Of a stretch of DNA of 64,000 bases, positions 46,229-56,125 are shown one piece after another. How positions within the stretch are numbered: the first letter of the stretch is position 1; each line of letters begins with the position of its first letter. Source of the stretch: Corinectria fuckeliana. Its lineage: Eukaryota; Ascomycota; Sordariomycetes; Hypocreales; Nectriaceae. The notes beneath the pieces were generated by a model. It saw only the letters and a list, made by a program, of their open reading frames with translations, had not been told where the DNA came from and did not search any database. Where the stretch lies: positions 434,001 to 498,000 of the forward strand of contig WPDH01000018.1 of NCBI GenBank assembly GCA_019137255.1. Reading direction: 5' to 3'. The translations under genes were made by a program, and so were the position numbers.

Positions 46229-47581
46229 GGTGACGGTCGAGAGGGCGGTCGCGGGGCAGCGACGCGGACGACTCGGGGATCAAGGGAGCAAGTCGTCTCG
46301 ATCAAGGACGCGGCCTGGGGGCGGAAGGATGCGAAGCGGCGCGGCGCAGGAGGGCGGGCAGGCTTTCAGGATGTGAGAAGGCTGGAGACGGAGCAAGCGC
46401 GGGAGAAGGGTTTGGGCTGGGTTGGTTTGGTTTGGCTTGGTTCGGCTTGGTTTGGTGTGGCTTGGTTTGGTGTGGTTTGTGGTGGGTTTGCCGTGGGCGG
46501 CCGACTGCCAAAATCGAGGTGGGATGTGCCCACAGCGAAAGCCCAGCCCAGCAACAACCCCAGTTGAGGCCCGGCTCCAGCACGGACCCATTTCTTGGCG
46601 TGAGGGCGAGCCCTTGATTGGCCGTCAGCCTTATCGGAGGCTGTGCGATAAGGCATTCGACGGCGTCACGGCGTCAGCAGACGAAGGGACCGGCAAGCCT
46701 GTTTCTGCTTCTGGCTGCCAAAAACGCGGGTATTGGGCATTTGGGAATGCTAGCAAGGGATCACAAGAGACGCACTGCGAATTAAAAGGGTTGGCCTTAG
46801 AGGGAAAACAAGGCAGAGACGCAGATGAGGGGGTCAGCAGTCACACAGCGTCAGCACTCATAGTAACCCAGCTCCTTGTTGATGAGTTGCAATTCATAAC
46901 CCAGACTCCATTAGATGCTCGTTGCTGCTTGCATGCTCGATTCTTGACGTTCAGCGTCCAGTCATCCCGCTAAAATCACTACGCAGGAGTAAACCACATA
47001 GTAGCTACCCAGGCGTGTGCTTCTAGTATCGATAGATAGGTACGTAAATCTAGTCACCCCCATGCCCTCGACCTAGTAGTTACGACATTGATGCTGTCGA
47101 GACATGTGCACCTGCTCGACCACGGCTGGGACGACAGCGTACACGTGCCTGCATCTGTCGATGCCGTCATACCATACCCTATCCAAACCACGTCAGTCAG
47201 CAGCTTGAACCAAAAACACATGTAACAAATATTCAGCCCTGGGAGGCGTCTCGTCTTTTCAGAGAGAAGATTAATTGCTCGACATGTCACGACTGTGAGA
47301 CGTCACCAAAAGCCGAGGCCAATGGATCGTACGTGTCCAGTCATGATCCGACTAAGGATGACGATACGAATGGTTTTTCATCATGGTGAGACGACAAGGA
47401 GTAAAGAAAGAGATGTCATGACTCACGTTCGCAATTAATTCATCCATGCATCCAGACTGACCGTACTGCAATGCCAGTGCAACGCTCTAACCATGCCCTT
47501 GTTTGACCTTTGACCATCGTCTAAATCAGCATCGGTCCATCAATTTCCGGTGACGGTCAGGTATGCAGCGTTTGGCTGTGC
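46229..47581. other. Intergenic region upstream of cka1
   Basis: The left part is the cka1 promoter and leader, including a GGTTT minisatellite. The centre has no convincing gene. A 183-codon plus frame at 46422-46973 is created by the repeat. A tRNA-like fragment lies near 47450-47500. The right end should hold the 3' untranslated region of the DUF3807 gene. Confidence 0.5.
46408..46490. repeat. Degenerate GGTTTGG/GGCTTGG minisatellite
   Basis: About 14 imperfect copies of a 5-bp unit (GGTTT, GGCTT, GGTGT) lie in tandem, about 200 bp before the cka1 start. On the cka1 sense strand it reads CCAAACCAAG-type repeats. Confidence 0.8.
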
Positions 47582-48171
47582 CTAGTCGTAGTCGAGTGAA
47601 TCCAGTCCCTTATCGACAATATCCCAGGTGCGTTTTCGCAAGTCCGGTTTGGGTTCCGGTCGTCCCTGCTTACCGCTCTTCTTCTTCTTCTTCTTCTTTT
47701 TGTCACTGCGGGAAGATGGCGGAAGAGTCGATGGGTCGCCCGTGTGTTGCGGCTGAGCGGGTTTCGCATCGCTCATGTCCATGGCCTCATCTGAAGACGT
47801 TGTTGCCTTGATGTCCGACTGCTTCTCTTGCTCCTTGCGGAGAGACTCAAGCTCCGAGTGTCGAAATATTTCAATTTGCTCATCTGTCAGAGTGCGTTTG
47901 ACGCCGTCTTCGTAGTAGCCAAGGTCGTCTTCTTCTTCCCAAGTCGGATGAGTCATGTCATCATGAGGCTGCTGTTCACCGGGCGGGTCCAGAAAGGTAC
48001 CGCCGAATGAGGCGGTAGCATCCTGCGAAAAGTGTGCCTGATGGAAGTCGAACAAGTCATTCTAGTTCTCGTTAGCAGGAAATATGAGCTTGAAGGGAGT
48101 ACGAGACAAACCGGAGAAATAGTAGGTATGCCATTCTTGGTTACTGGACCTACATGGTCCGTCTTGGGCAT
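47582..48171 (-). CDS. DUF3807-type conserved fungal protein
   Basis: The 179-residue product has no known function. It begins MPKTDHVGPVTKNGIPTISP. Exon 2 reads on with NDLFDFHQAHF, an acidic TWEEEDDLGYYEDGVKRTLT block, a charged helix (EIFRHSELESLRKEQEKQ) and a Lys run (eight Lys) that could be a nuclear or nucleolar signal. It ends RTWDIVDKGLDSLDYD. Exons (minus) are 48171-48112 and 48061-47582. The 50-bp intron has a GTTTGT donor, a GCTAAC branch and a TAG acceptor, phase 0. Without the first exon the frame would have no ATG start. The family name is recalled from overall resemblance, so treat it as provisional. A CACGTG motif lies about 90 bp upstream (48263-48268). Confidence 0.75.
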
Positions 48172-48470
48172 GTCGGGTGCTGGACGACAATCCTGTCGTG
48201 GTGAGTTCGCGCTTGCACCACCAAAGGACGAGACGCGACTTGGGTCCAACAACTAGTATTACGTCACGTGCGACCTTCACAGCGTACATGCCTACCACCC
48301 TCGAACAAAAAAAAAACCTTGCTGCGTACGAACGCCTGGGATATGTGACGCAAGAATTCCAGGATTCTGAACCGTGGAATCATGAATTGGGTTTGTTCGC
48401 CTCTCTGGCTGCAACGTGAGCAATTATAGTCTCCGCGATCTCCCCTAATCGCTGGCCCAAATGCCATCCG

Positions 48471-49087
48471 CTACTTCGACCGAAGAAGAGCCAAGGCACT
48501 TTCAAATGCTCGCACAACCTCGTCATCTGAATGTTTGATTAGTATCAAATGGAACGTCGGTGTGTAGACCAGGCGAGACCAGGCTTTATTGGTTTCGCTC
48601 ACAATGCTGCTGTTTTTGTGCCATGTTTTCCTCGGATAGGTTCACAAACCGACGCCGCGTCTGTAAGCGCTTTGCTGCGCGTTCGTCGTCATGAGCTGAC
48701 GCAGCAGACGCCCAAACCTTGAAGTACTTGCTGGCTGTAAGCATCACCAGTCGCAGCCCGGCGGGAGTTGTCTTGTCTCACCTTGGAAAGGGCTTCTGCC
48801 TGCTTCAGAATCTCATCCTCGTGGTCGTCGGCTTCACGCAGCGCCTTCTCGTACCTTGCCTCGAAGTCATCCCAGTCAAAGGACGCGAGCGTGCCAGGGG
48901 TACTGGGGGCTTCGGAGCTGGCGGGTTGCTGATCCACGCCTGGCTCAGGAGTTTTGGCATCAGAATGGTATTGCTTTTGAGAATCAGGCATGACAGCGGC
49001 CTCTTCCACCAGAACGGGTTTGCTTTCCTGTTCAGGCTCGTGGTTTTGGGCTGCGTCGCCAGGCTGCGACGGTGGTGGCGAGGCCAT
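48471..49087 (-). CDS. Small conserved-looking fungal protein, helical C-terminus
   Basis: The 161-residue product is not assigned to a named family. The first 75 residues are Pro/Glu/Gln-rich and disordered. From FDWDDFEARYEKALREADDH onward it is a charged helix: AEALSKYFKVWASAASAHDD, RAAKRLQTRRRFVNLSEENM, then YDEVVRAFESALALLRSK at the end. Exons (minus) are 49087-48782, 48726-48603 and 48526-48471. The first intron needs an AAG acceptor (48729-48727). The two nearer AGs (ACAG and CCAG) give frames that do not join exon 3. The second intron has a GTGAGC donor and a TCAG acceptor. The clean in-frame end after exon 3 supports the model. It is divergent from atg14 and in tandem with the DUF3807 gene, 299 bp apart. 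Confidence 0.75.
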
Positions 49088-49702
49088 GATGGTTCGCGAT
49101 CCACTGGCTGGCTGGTCACGTCCTCTTAGATTGTCGACCAAGCAACCGGGACTGTGTCTGCGACAGGGTTGGCTTCCCTACACTGTAGATGTACTCTGTA
49201 GGAGCACACGCGGATGCAACTCGACCAGGCTGAGTATCAGGGACAGCGGGTTTCAGAACGTCATTGGTAAAAGTGTCTTTGGCGGCGGGACTGGTTCTGT
49301 CCGTAGCTTATAGCCAGCTAGCTGAAAGTCGCCAGTTTAGCCGTAGCAATGGTGGAATTGACGAGCTTGGAACGGCCCGCGATGCGGACTTTGAGGAGTT
49401 TACAGTAGCCCCACTTTTACAAATCGATGTAGCCAATAGGAAGCTGCATACAGCTAGGAAATTTGCACACCACTAAATTGCAAAATCGCCCACTTTTTTT
49501 TCCCTTCCTTTTCCTTCCTCTCACATCACATCATTCACAGCGGTAAGTTACCCCCCCCTCCCGATACCGCGTCATACAACACAAATTAAAAACAAAGAGA
49601 ATAATAAAGAAAAAACTCTACAGTGAGTAATAGTGAATATACAATAATACTCTAAAAAGCTAAAAACAGAACAGAAAAAGCAGACAACTCAAGATACAGT
49701 GA

Positions 49703-49750
49703 CATGCGAGATGTCATGCGAGATGTTATGCGAGATGTGAGAAGCGAGAT
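49703..49750 (+). repeat. 12-bp tandem repeat CATGCGAGATGT
   Basis: Two perfect copies (49703-49714, 49715-49726), one copy with a single change (49727-49738) and a degenerate fourth lie in tandem. A further ATGCGAGAT copy sits at 49776. Confidence 0.85.
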
Positions 49751-49981
49751 TACAATTACATAAAGTTACAGTGCTATGCGAGATTACAGCTAAATACATA
49801 GAAAGTTAAGACAGAATACACAGAATTACAGACTATGCACAGACCAGAAGAACCAGAAAAAAAACAGCAATGACGTCTTCGTAAAAAGTTGAACGCTGAT
49901 TAGTGTAGCCGAGTTGTTGTATGTATATTATAGATGAAAGTCGTTGAGGTTGGCGTGCGCTCCTGCTCAACGGGCCTCAGC

Positions 49982-50013
49982 GGTTGGTTGGTTGGTTGGT
50001 TGGTTGGCTGGCT
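49982..50013. repeat. (GGTT)n microsatellite
   Basis: Six GGTT units are followed by two GGCT units, about 260 bp before atg14. Confidence 0.9.
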
Positions 50014-50270
50014 GCGCCCCAGCCGAATGTGGCGTCGTCGCTGGAGCGCCACATCCCGCAACTCCCGCCTCATCGACCTCGTGACTCGTCACGACCAACC
50101 TTGAAGTCATCCGCCATCCATTCACCTTGATTGATTCAACCTGGACGGACTCACAAATCTTTCTCTCTATCAGCTCATCCAGGCCATCTTTTCCAAGTCG
50201 AAACCATACATGATCGCCCCGGATTGAAACCACTAAGATAGCGCAGCCTGGTGGCGAACCCATATTCATC

Positions 50271-51720
50271 ATGGACTGTGACATCTGCAACCGCAGCCAT
50301 GATACCAAGCGCCTGCCTTTCCTCTGCGTCGTGGACGCCAGAAACCAGATCTACGAGGGTCGGATGAAAAACGTGCATCTTCTCATAGAGAACGAGGGCC
50401 TCCAGGAGCAGATCAATGATCTCTTGATGAGCACTACTACTCCGACCAAGGACCGCAAGGACTCGCTCCAGGCTCAGCAGCGGATGGCAGAGGATCGGAC
50501 CACCCAGATTCTTGCCGCCGCCGATAAGCTCAGAAACGACATCCAAGCTGCCAGGGAGGAAATCAAGACCAAGAAAGCCGCAATTTCTCTTCGCAGATCC
50601 GATATCGCTGCCGTCTCCGATGGCTTGATGGAACGCCGAGCCAAGCAGCAGAAGGAGGTTGAGAGGGCGACCAACGTGCTCAAGTACCGATGGTCGCAGA
50701 CTGCAGAAGACATGTCAAGCACTCGCGCCTTTCTTTGTACGGAGGCGGCCCGGCTTTGTGGACTCAAGCGAGTGAAGAAGGGATCCCCAAGTCACTATGA
50801 GTATCATTTGGGGGGTCTCCCAGTCGTTGACTTGACCAACATGAACTGTGGGTTCCTGTGCTATTACCAAATGTCGATCTCTTCACTAATTCCTCCCAGC
50901 GTTATCTCCCGAGGCCATCTCAACTTCCCTCGGTCACGTATCTCATATCCTCATGCTCGCCTCTCACTATCTCGCCATTCGCCTCCCTGCAGCCATCATC
51001 CTTCCTCACCGCGACTACCCTCGGCCAACCATCTTCAACCTTTCCAGCTCCTACAAGCATGGCGATATGAATTTCCCCGTGCAAACAGGAGGTGCCACCC
51101 CTTCCTCCGACGGCCAGTCTCAGCATGTTCCCCGCCCAAGACCCCTTTTCGTCGATAAGCCATTGCCGCAACTTGCCAAGGAAGATCCCGCCACCTTCTC
51201 TTATTTTATCGAGGGCGTCACTCTACTTGCCTACGACATCGCCTGGGCTTGCAGTACCCAGGGCGTTCCTGTTGGCGAAAAGGGCTACTTTGAGGATATC
51301 TGCAACATGGGCCGCAACCTGCATAGCCTCCTCATAAGCCAGCAAACCAACACCGGCAATATGTTTCCGATCCCTTCTGCCCCTAATAGCGCGGATACGG
51401 ACACGGGGGACGGCGATCTGCGGACGAATTGGATGGGTCGGTTTTCTCACGGCACAACATTCTACTTCCTTGGCGGCGCCGAAGGCACCGAGTTTGCTAA
51501 GCACTTCAAGTTACCGGGGCCCATGAAGCTTGCTGACAAGCTCAAGAAGAAATTAGTCAGTGAGGCGCCAGTCCCTGACTGGGAAGTGCTGGAGGATGAT
51601 GCATGGAAGGTCGAGGACGCGCCGGATAGTGCGAGCAACGCTACGGAGGATAAGTCGGCTGAAGGCAGGAATTCTCCTCGCCGTGGATCTAGCGGCTGGA
51701 TGAAAGTAAAGAGTAGATGA
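50271..51720 (+). CDS. atg14: Autophagy protein Atg14 (UVRAG/Barkor type)
   Basis: The 465-residue product is the autophagy-specific subunit of PI3-kinase complex I, which with Atg6, Vps34 and Vps15 makes PI3P at the forming autophagosome. The N-terminus MDCDICNRSHDTKRLPFLC has the conserved Cys pairs. A coiled coil spans about 40-150 (NVHLLIENEGLQEQIN, RNDIQAAREEIKTKK, ERRAKQQKEVERATN). The C-terminal part has SHILMLASHYLAIRLP, LPHRDYPRPTIFNLSSSY and FIEGVTLLAYDIAWACSTQG. Exons are 50271-50847 and 50900-51720. The join restores TNMNSLSPEAIS, and the intron has a GTGGGT donor and a CACTAAT branch-like site. The start is the first ATG of the frame. The acidic, Ser-rich tail ends WMKVKSR. Confidence 0.9.
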
Positions 51721-51874
51721 AGCAAACGCGAATCCAATTATCCACCCGAGCCCACTCGAGTATGCATCTATCACTTCTACAACTGTCTCAGTCAGATATT
51801 ACAATACCATGCACCCATTCTCTTCTCTTGCTTCCTGCCCTTGCAAGATCATACGTGTCCTAGTAAGCACCTGC

Positions 51875-54800
51875 TCACTCTGTTTCTTCGCGTGTTTCCT
51901 CACGCGCTTCCTGCAACTTCTTCTCGTGCTCAATTGCCGCGGCCATTTCGATGACCTTCAGTCCCCCCCTAGACGGGTCGGGTGAGTTGTTCATGAAATT
52001 CTCTCGCGCTCGAGGCGACGGGGTACTGTCCTGGAATCGACTTGTAGCTGGTGCTTTCTTAGGCGTATGGAACAGCTTTGGCGCCGTTACCTTCTTTCGT
52101 GCAAACCGTGCCTTTGCCTTTTCCAGTTCACGTTGTTGAAGCTGTTCAGAGGTCATCCTGCTGGGTGGAGGAGTTACCGGCTCAGCGGGGGCTGAGGGAG
52201 CCGAGGGACCAGCGATGGTGGGATTTCCTCCAGGGAACAGTAATCCGCCCATCGCGAACGGTTTGACATCCGGGACTGGCTTGGGTGGCTGTTTGGCGGC
52301 CGGAGATTTCTTGGGAGACGGCGGTTGCTGAGTGCTCTCCTCCTGAATCTCTTGTTCGGAGTCCACCTTTACAGGTTCCTGAGTGCTCAGTTCCTCGTCC
52401 TCCTTGTTGGAGTCCATCTTGTCCGATTCCTGAGTGTTCGCCTCCTGGCTCTCTTGTTCGGCGTCTATCTTGTCTACCTCCTCTTGCACAATTTCCGGGC
52501 TGTCCAACGGAGCCGGCGTATCCTCCCTAAGTCCGCCCAGAGACCCTGTGCTCCCACTTGGAATCGTGCGGGTTGGTTTGAGGGTCAGCTGTATTTGAGA
52601 CCCATCCTGCCCTGGGAACGTATAGGTGGTTGGGGTGCTCGGCCCAGCGGGTGTGCTTGTCAAATCCGAAGCCATAGTTCGGAGCAGCTGTGTCCTTTCC
52701 TCATCGGTGGTCTGTAGTGAAGCCTCTACAATTTTCCGGACGTTCTCATCGAGATTGTATGACGCTTCCGCTTGCTCTTCAGGGGCAACTGTCTGTTGCG
52801 GCGCTGTTTGTCGCTGAGGGGTAGCAGGAGCTTCGGACCGGCCGAAACGCCGTCTGATTCTTGGGACCAGCTTCTTACGACCTGCAATCTCTTGTGGCGT
52901 GCTGAGGCTGGGCTCATCGTCGCTCTCGTCATCCTGGCTGTCTGAGGCGCCGTCGACTTTCTCGATGGAGGTATCAGTGAAATCGAGATTGGCAGCAGTT
53001 GGGGTTAGGTTGAAGATGTCTTGCGTAGAACGAACAGGGGTATCGGTAGCCTTAGAAGTGACAGGCTCGTATGCGTCGAGATTGCTCTGATAGGAGGGGT
53101 TAGTTCGGAGCGAGTCGGGGAGTAGACGGACAGGCGTGTCGGTATTAGCTTGGAGAGAAGCTTGGAGAAGGGTCAATCCAGGCGGCAAGGTAGTGATGTT
53201 TCGAAGAGGATCGAAGATGGGGATACTGGCGTTAACGGCAGAACGATTCGGGGTCTGCGGGTTCTGGGTCTGAGTCTGAGTTTGGATCTGTGCCACGGTA
53301 TCTTCGTATGCAGAGTCCACCTCCATCTCGACCTTATCGAACTCGGCCCATAAGTCTCTCTCAAGCTCGTCCCCTCTCGTATCCTTCCCAGCATCCTCGA
53401 CCTCGGTCATAGCAAGGTCCTCTGGGGATGCGACTCTGGGGGTGGGAAGCCTCCAAACAGGGGGTTGGCCGAAAGAGGTTGAGGCTAGGGCGGTTGAGGC
53501 GTCGGTTGGTGAATACTGCATAGGCACTCCAAACCCATCGCCCATCCTATCGTTGATTGGGTAGGTTTCATCATTGTAGCTGTTGCTGTTGAAAACAGGC
53601 GCTGCGTCTTCCATATCAATCTCGACTACCTGGGGAACTTCCACCGGAATACCCATGCTTTGATAAACAATGCTCTGGTTCTCTTCGGCGTCTGCTTCCT
53701 CCATGTCTATGTCCTTCGGTTCCAGGATCATAGTCTCGTTATCCGAAGCGTCTTCCATTTCGACGTCCATAAACCGACTCGGTAGAGTAACACCTTGAGT
53801 CTGCACGGGCGGGGTTGAAGGCCGCTGCTCAAGATACCCGACCCCCTCCTCGACAAGTGCTGACAGTCGAGCATTGAGCTCGTCTTCGGAAAGAGCTGGT
53901 CGGTTTTTCTCGGAATCGGAGTCAGAAGTTTGAAAGATGAAATCGTCATCATCCTCATCGCCGAAGGGGGAATATACGACATCAGCCTCAGAGATGGGGT
54001 CCGGTGTGTGAACAGCCACAGGAGAAGTTTGGTAGATAGAATCGGCATCTTCTTCTTCTTCACTGAGGGGAGAATACTCCACATCCGCCTCGGAGATGGG
54101 GTTCGGTGTGGGATCGGCCACAGGAGAAGTCTGAAAGATGAAATCATCATCATCTTCATCGCCGGGAGGAGAATACACGACGTCAGCCTCAGAGATAGGG
54201 GAGAATGGTGTAAGAACAGCCACAGGTTCGTTGATTGTAGAGCCCACTATTGCAGGGACGTCACCAGCACAAGGGGTTGTAGGTCGATCATTGCACTCCT
54301 CTATGGAAGCCACTGACTGTTCGGAGCTAGCGGATGTATATGTGGTCGTGTCAAAGTCGAAGGAAATGATAGGCGAAGGGCTCACCGGCGGCTCAGCGAC
54401 TGTATGAGTAGGGGACGTCCGGGGAGTTCGGGAAGGGGAAGCCAGGGGAGAGTCAGGTAGAGAGGGCAACTCAACGACGAGAGGTTGCTCGGGGACGGCT
54501 GGCAGCGAAGGAACTCGAGGGGCGATGGTAGCTACTGGGACTTCCTGAGTGTCCACTACCTCTTGGGACTCTGGCATCTTTGTACTCTCAATGACAGGGA
54601 AGTTGATAGTAGTAGGAGTGATGGCATCGATAACAGCTGGTGGTTCATCTGGGATCTCGAACACAGGGGCGTTGGTGACGGCAGGAGCATCAATAAGAGT
54701 CGGAACCGCTTTCTGGGTTTGAGTATCGTTGTTGGAGGTGTCCTCTTCGGGCATCACTCCTTCAAACACCTCTTCTTGAGGGTCGGCGAGTTCTTCCTTG

Positions 54801-56125
54801 GGCTTCTTAGGAGAGGGCTCGGCCTCTAGTATAGTACTCAGTGCGATATCCGCTTCATCGATAGGCTGCGTCTCCATTTCCGTCTTGACCTCATCCTCAA
54901 CGTCGTCTGCCGCAGCAACCACCTGTTTAGGGGTTCTCGTGATGGCAGCCTTTCCATAAGGATACAGTGGTCCGTCTCCAGTATAGATAGGAATTTTCCC
55001 CTTGCTCTTTGGTGAGATGCTCCTAGGCGAGAATGCACCGTCATCGTCGGCGGCAGACTTCTTAGAGGTGGCATCGTTGCTTGTATCTTGGCGAGTAGTG
55101 TCTGATTTGCTTTTCTCGAAATAGTCCGCGAAATCAGCCCACAAGTTAACAGGGGATGTCTGAGTCGATCGATCGCAGATTGCAACCTTTCGAGGTAGAA
55201 TAGTCAGAGATGTGTTGGTTTTGTCCATAGTCTCGGCATCATCAACGTCGTCTTCCCCGGCTAACTGCTTGCGAATCCGCGCCGTCTTGCTCATCGCCAG
55301 CTTTCGAGCGTCGTAGTTTTTATACAAGCCAATAGCTGGGCCAGTAGGCTTGTTAAACATCCAGGCTACTTGTTCGGGAGTCTTGATTGTGGCAGTAGTC
55401 GACGAGGTAGAGAGGTCGGGTGTGGGCGTCAGCTTCTGTGGCTCCTTTGGCTGCCGGTCCATTTTCTCAGGAAAGGCGGGGTGCCAGGTGCTGGCCATGC
55501 TTTGGCGAGCCTTTCTCTCTGCTTCTTCGACAAGACGCTGTTGAGTCTCCTTGTCGGGTTTCGAGGCAGGGGTAGCGGGTTTGCGGCTTTCCACCCAAAC
55601 ATCCGGGACGTGAGTGTCTGGGGCCATGAACGTTGAGGCGATGAGCGATGAGACCAAGTCTGCGAAGCGAAGCCCAGCTTCTTGAATGTTGTGGACGTTT
55701 TTCAAGACCGAAAAGAAGATGACGGGGATAAGAAGAAGGAACCAGGCGTTACAAAAGTCGTCGGTTGCAAAACTGTCTCTCCATGCTGGGTTGCTGAGGC
55801 CGTAGTTCCATGGGTTGAGAAATACGAGGAACGCGAGCCAAGTAAGAGCCAGCGTCGCACGGTTGAACTCGAGGTTCTTGACGACGTGTTGAAAGTAAAG
55901 GGCCATGATGATCCACCAGACCATCAGAGGGCCGCGCCAGACGTACCAAAGAGCCCAGTAAAGAAGGTGCCAAAGGGTCAAGAAGATGGTGTTTTTGCCC
56001 TTGCCGGGGCTCATGCACCTCGCGACGCCGTTGACGCACGATCTAGCTCCTTCGACGGTCGCCAGTATCTCGTCCCAGATGGTGTTCCAAGTGGACTCCA
56101 TTGCTCTGGCGTAATGGTTGTCCAT
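51875..56125 (-). CDS. Large fungal membrane-anchored acidic protein, function unknown
   Basis: This single-exon gene encodes 1416 residues and I recognise no family. The N-terminal 145 residues hold three or four hydrophobic segments (IFLTLWHLLYWALWYVW, GPLMVWWIIMALYF, LALTWLAFLVFL, FCNAWFLLLIPVIFFSVL). The rest is one long Pro/Ser/Thr/Glu/Asp-rich, probably disordered tail. Near residues 635-732 are three tandem repeats of about 33 residues. Each contains PISEADVxYSP, then a run of Asp or Glu, then FIFQTS or SIYQTS. The C-terminus has a basic helix (LEKAKARFARKKV) and a charged coil (IEHEKKLQEAREE). An N-terminal anchor with a long acidic tail would suit an organelle or nuclear-envelope tether, but this is inference. 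The start could also be the second Met (residue 9). There is no sign of an intron. Confidence 0.85.
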   Translation of the reverse strand: MDNHYARAMESTWNTIWDEILATVEGARSCVNGVARCMSPGKGKNTIFLTLWHLLYWALWYVWRGPLMVWWIIMALYFQHVVKNLEFNRATLALTWLAFLVFLNPWNYGLSNPAWRDSFATDDFCNAWFLLLIPVIFFSVLKNVHNIQEAGLRFADLVSSLIASTFMAPDTHVPDVWVESRKPATPASKPDKETQQRLVEEAERKARQSMASTWHPAFPEKMDRQPKEPQKLTPTPDLSTSSTTATIKTPEQVAWMFNKPTGPAIGLYKNYDARKLAMSKTARIRKQLAGEDDVDDAETMDKTNTSLTILPRKVAICDRSTQTSPVNLWADFADYFEKSKSDTTRQDTSNDATSKKSAADDDGAFSPRSISPKSKGKIPIYTGDGPLYPYGKAAITRTPKQVVAAADDVEDEVKTEMETQPIDEADIALSTILEAEPSPKKPKEELADPQEEVFEGVMPEEDTSNNDTQTQKAVPTLIDAPAVTNAPVFEIPDEPPAVIDAITPTTINFPVIESTKMPESQEVVDTQEVPVATIAPRVPSLPAVPEQPLVVELPSLPDSPLASPSRTPRTSPTHTVAEPPVSPSPIISFDFDTTTYTSASSEQSVASIEECNDRPTTPCAGDVPAIVGSTINEPVAVLTPFSPISEADVVYSPPGDEDDDDFIFQTSPVADPTPNPISEADVEYSPLSEEEEDADSIYQTSPVAVHTPDPISEADVVYSPFGDEDDDDFIFQTSDSDSEKNRPALSEDELNARLSALVEEGVGYLEQRPSTPPVQTQGVTLPSRFMDVEMEDASDNETMILEPKDIDMEEADAEENQSIVYQSMGIPVEVPQVVEIDMEDAAPVFNSNSYNDETYPINDRMGDGFGVPMQYSPTDASTALASTSFGQPPVWRLPTPRVASPEDLAMTEVEDAGKDTRGDELERDLWAEFDKVEMEVDSAYEDTVAQIQTQTQTQNPQTPNRSAVNASIPIFDPLRNITTLPPGLTLLQASLQANTDTPVRLLPDSLRTNPSYQSNLDAYEPVTSKATDTPVRSTQDIFNLTPTAANLDFTDTSIEKVDGASDSQDDESDDEPSLSTPQEIAGRKKLVPRIRRRFGRSEAPATPQRQTAPQQTVAPEEQAEASYNLDENVRKIVEASLQTTDEERTQLLRTMASDLTSTPAGPSTPTTYTFPGQDGSQIQLTLKPTRTIPSGSTGSLGGLREDTPAPLDSPEIVQEEVDKIDAEQESQEANTQESDKMDSNKEDEELSTQEPVKVDSEQEIQEESTQQPPSPKKSPAAKQPPKPVPDVKPFAMGGLLFPGGNPTIAGPSAPSAPAEPVTPPPSRMTSEQLQQRELEKAKARFARKKVTAPKLFHTPKKAPATSRFQDSTPSPRARENFMNNSPDPSRGGLKVIEMAAAIEHEKKLQEAREETREETE

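Larger units (their letters stand above)
49088..50270. promoter_or_regulatory. Divergent region between the small protein gene and atg14, with AT-rich core
   Basis: Most of 49490-49880 is A-rich on the plus strand and much richer in AT than the rest of the window. It includes a 12-bp tandem repeat. A CT-rich stretch with CACATCACATCATTCACAG precedes it (49495-49545). A GGTT repeat lies at 49982-50013. No coding frame was found. The A-rich core could be a long atg14 leader, a noncoding transcript, or decayed repeat DNA. Confidence 0.5.

Noticed and set aside
46422..46973. 183-codon plus-strand open frame
   Set aside because: Its start is the Trp/Leu/Gly product of the GGTTT minisatellite, it lacks a proper ATG context, and the rest has no protein-like pattern.
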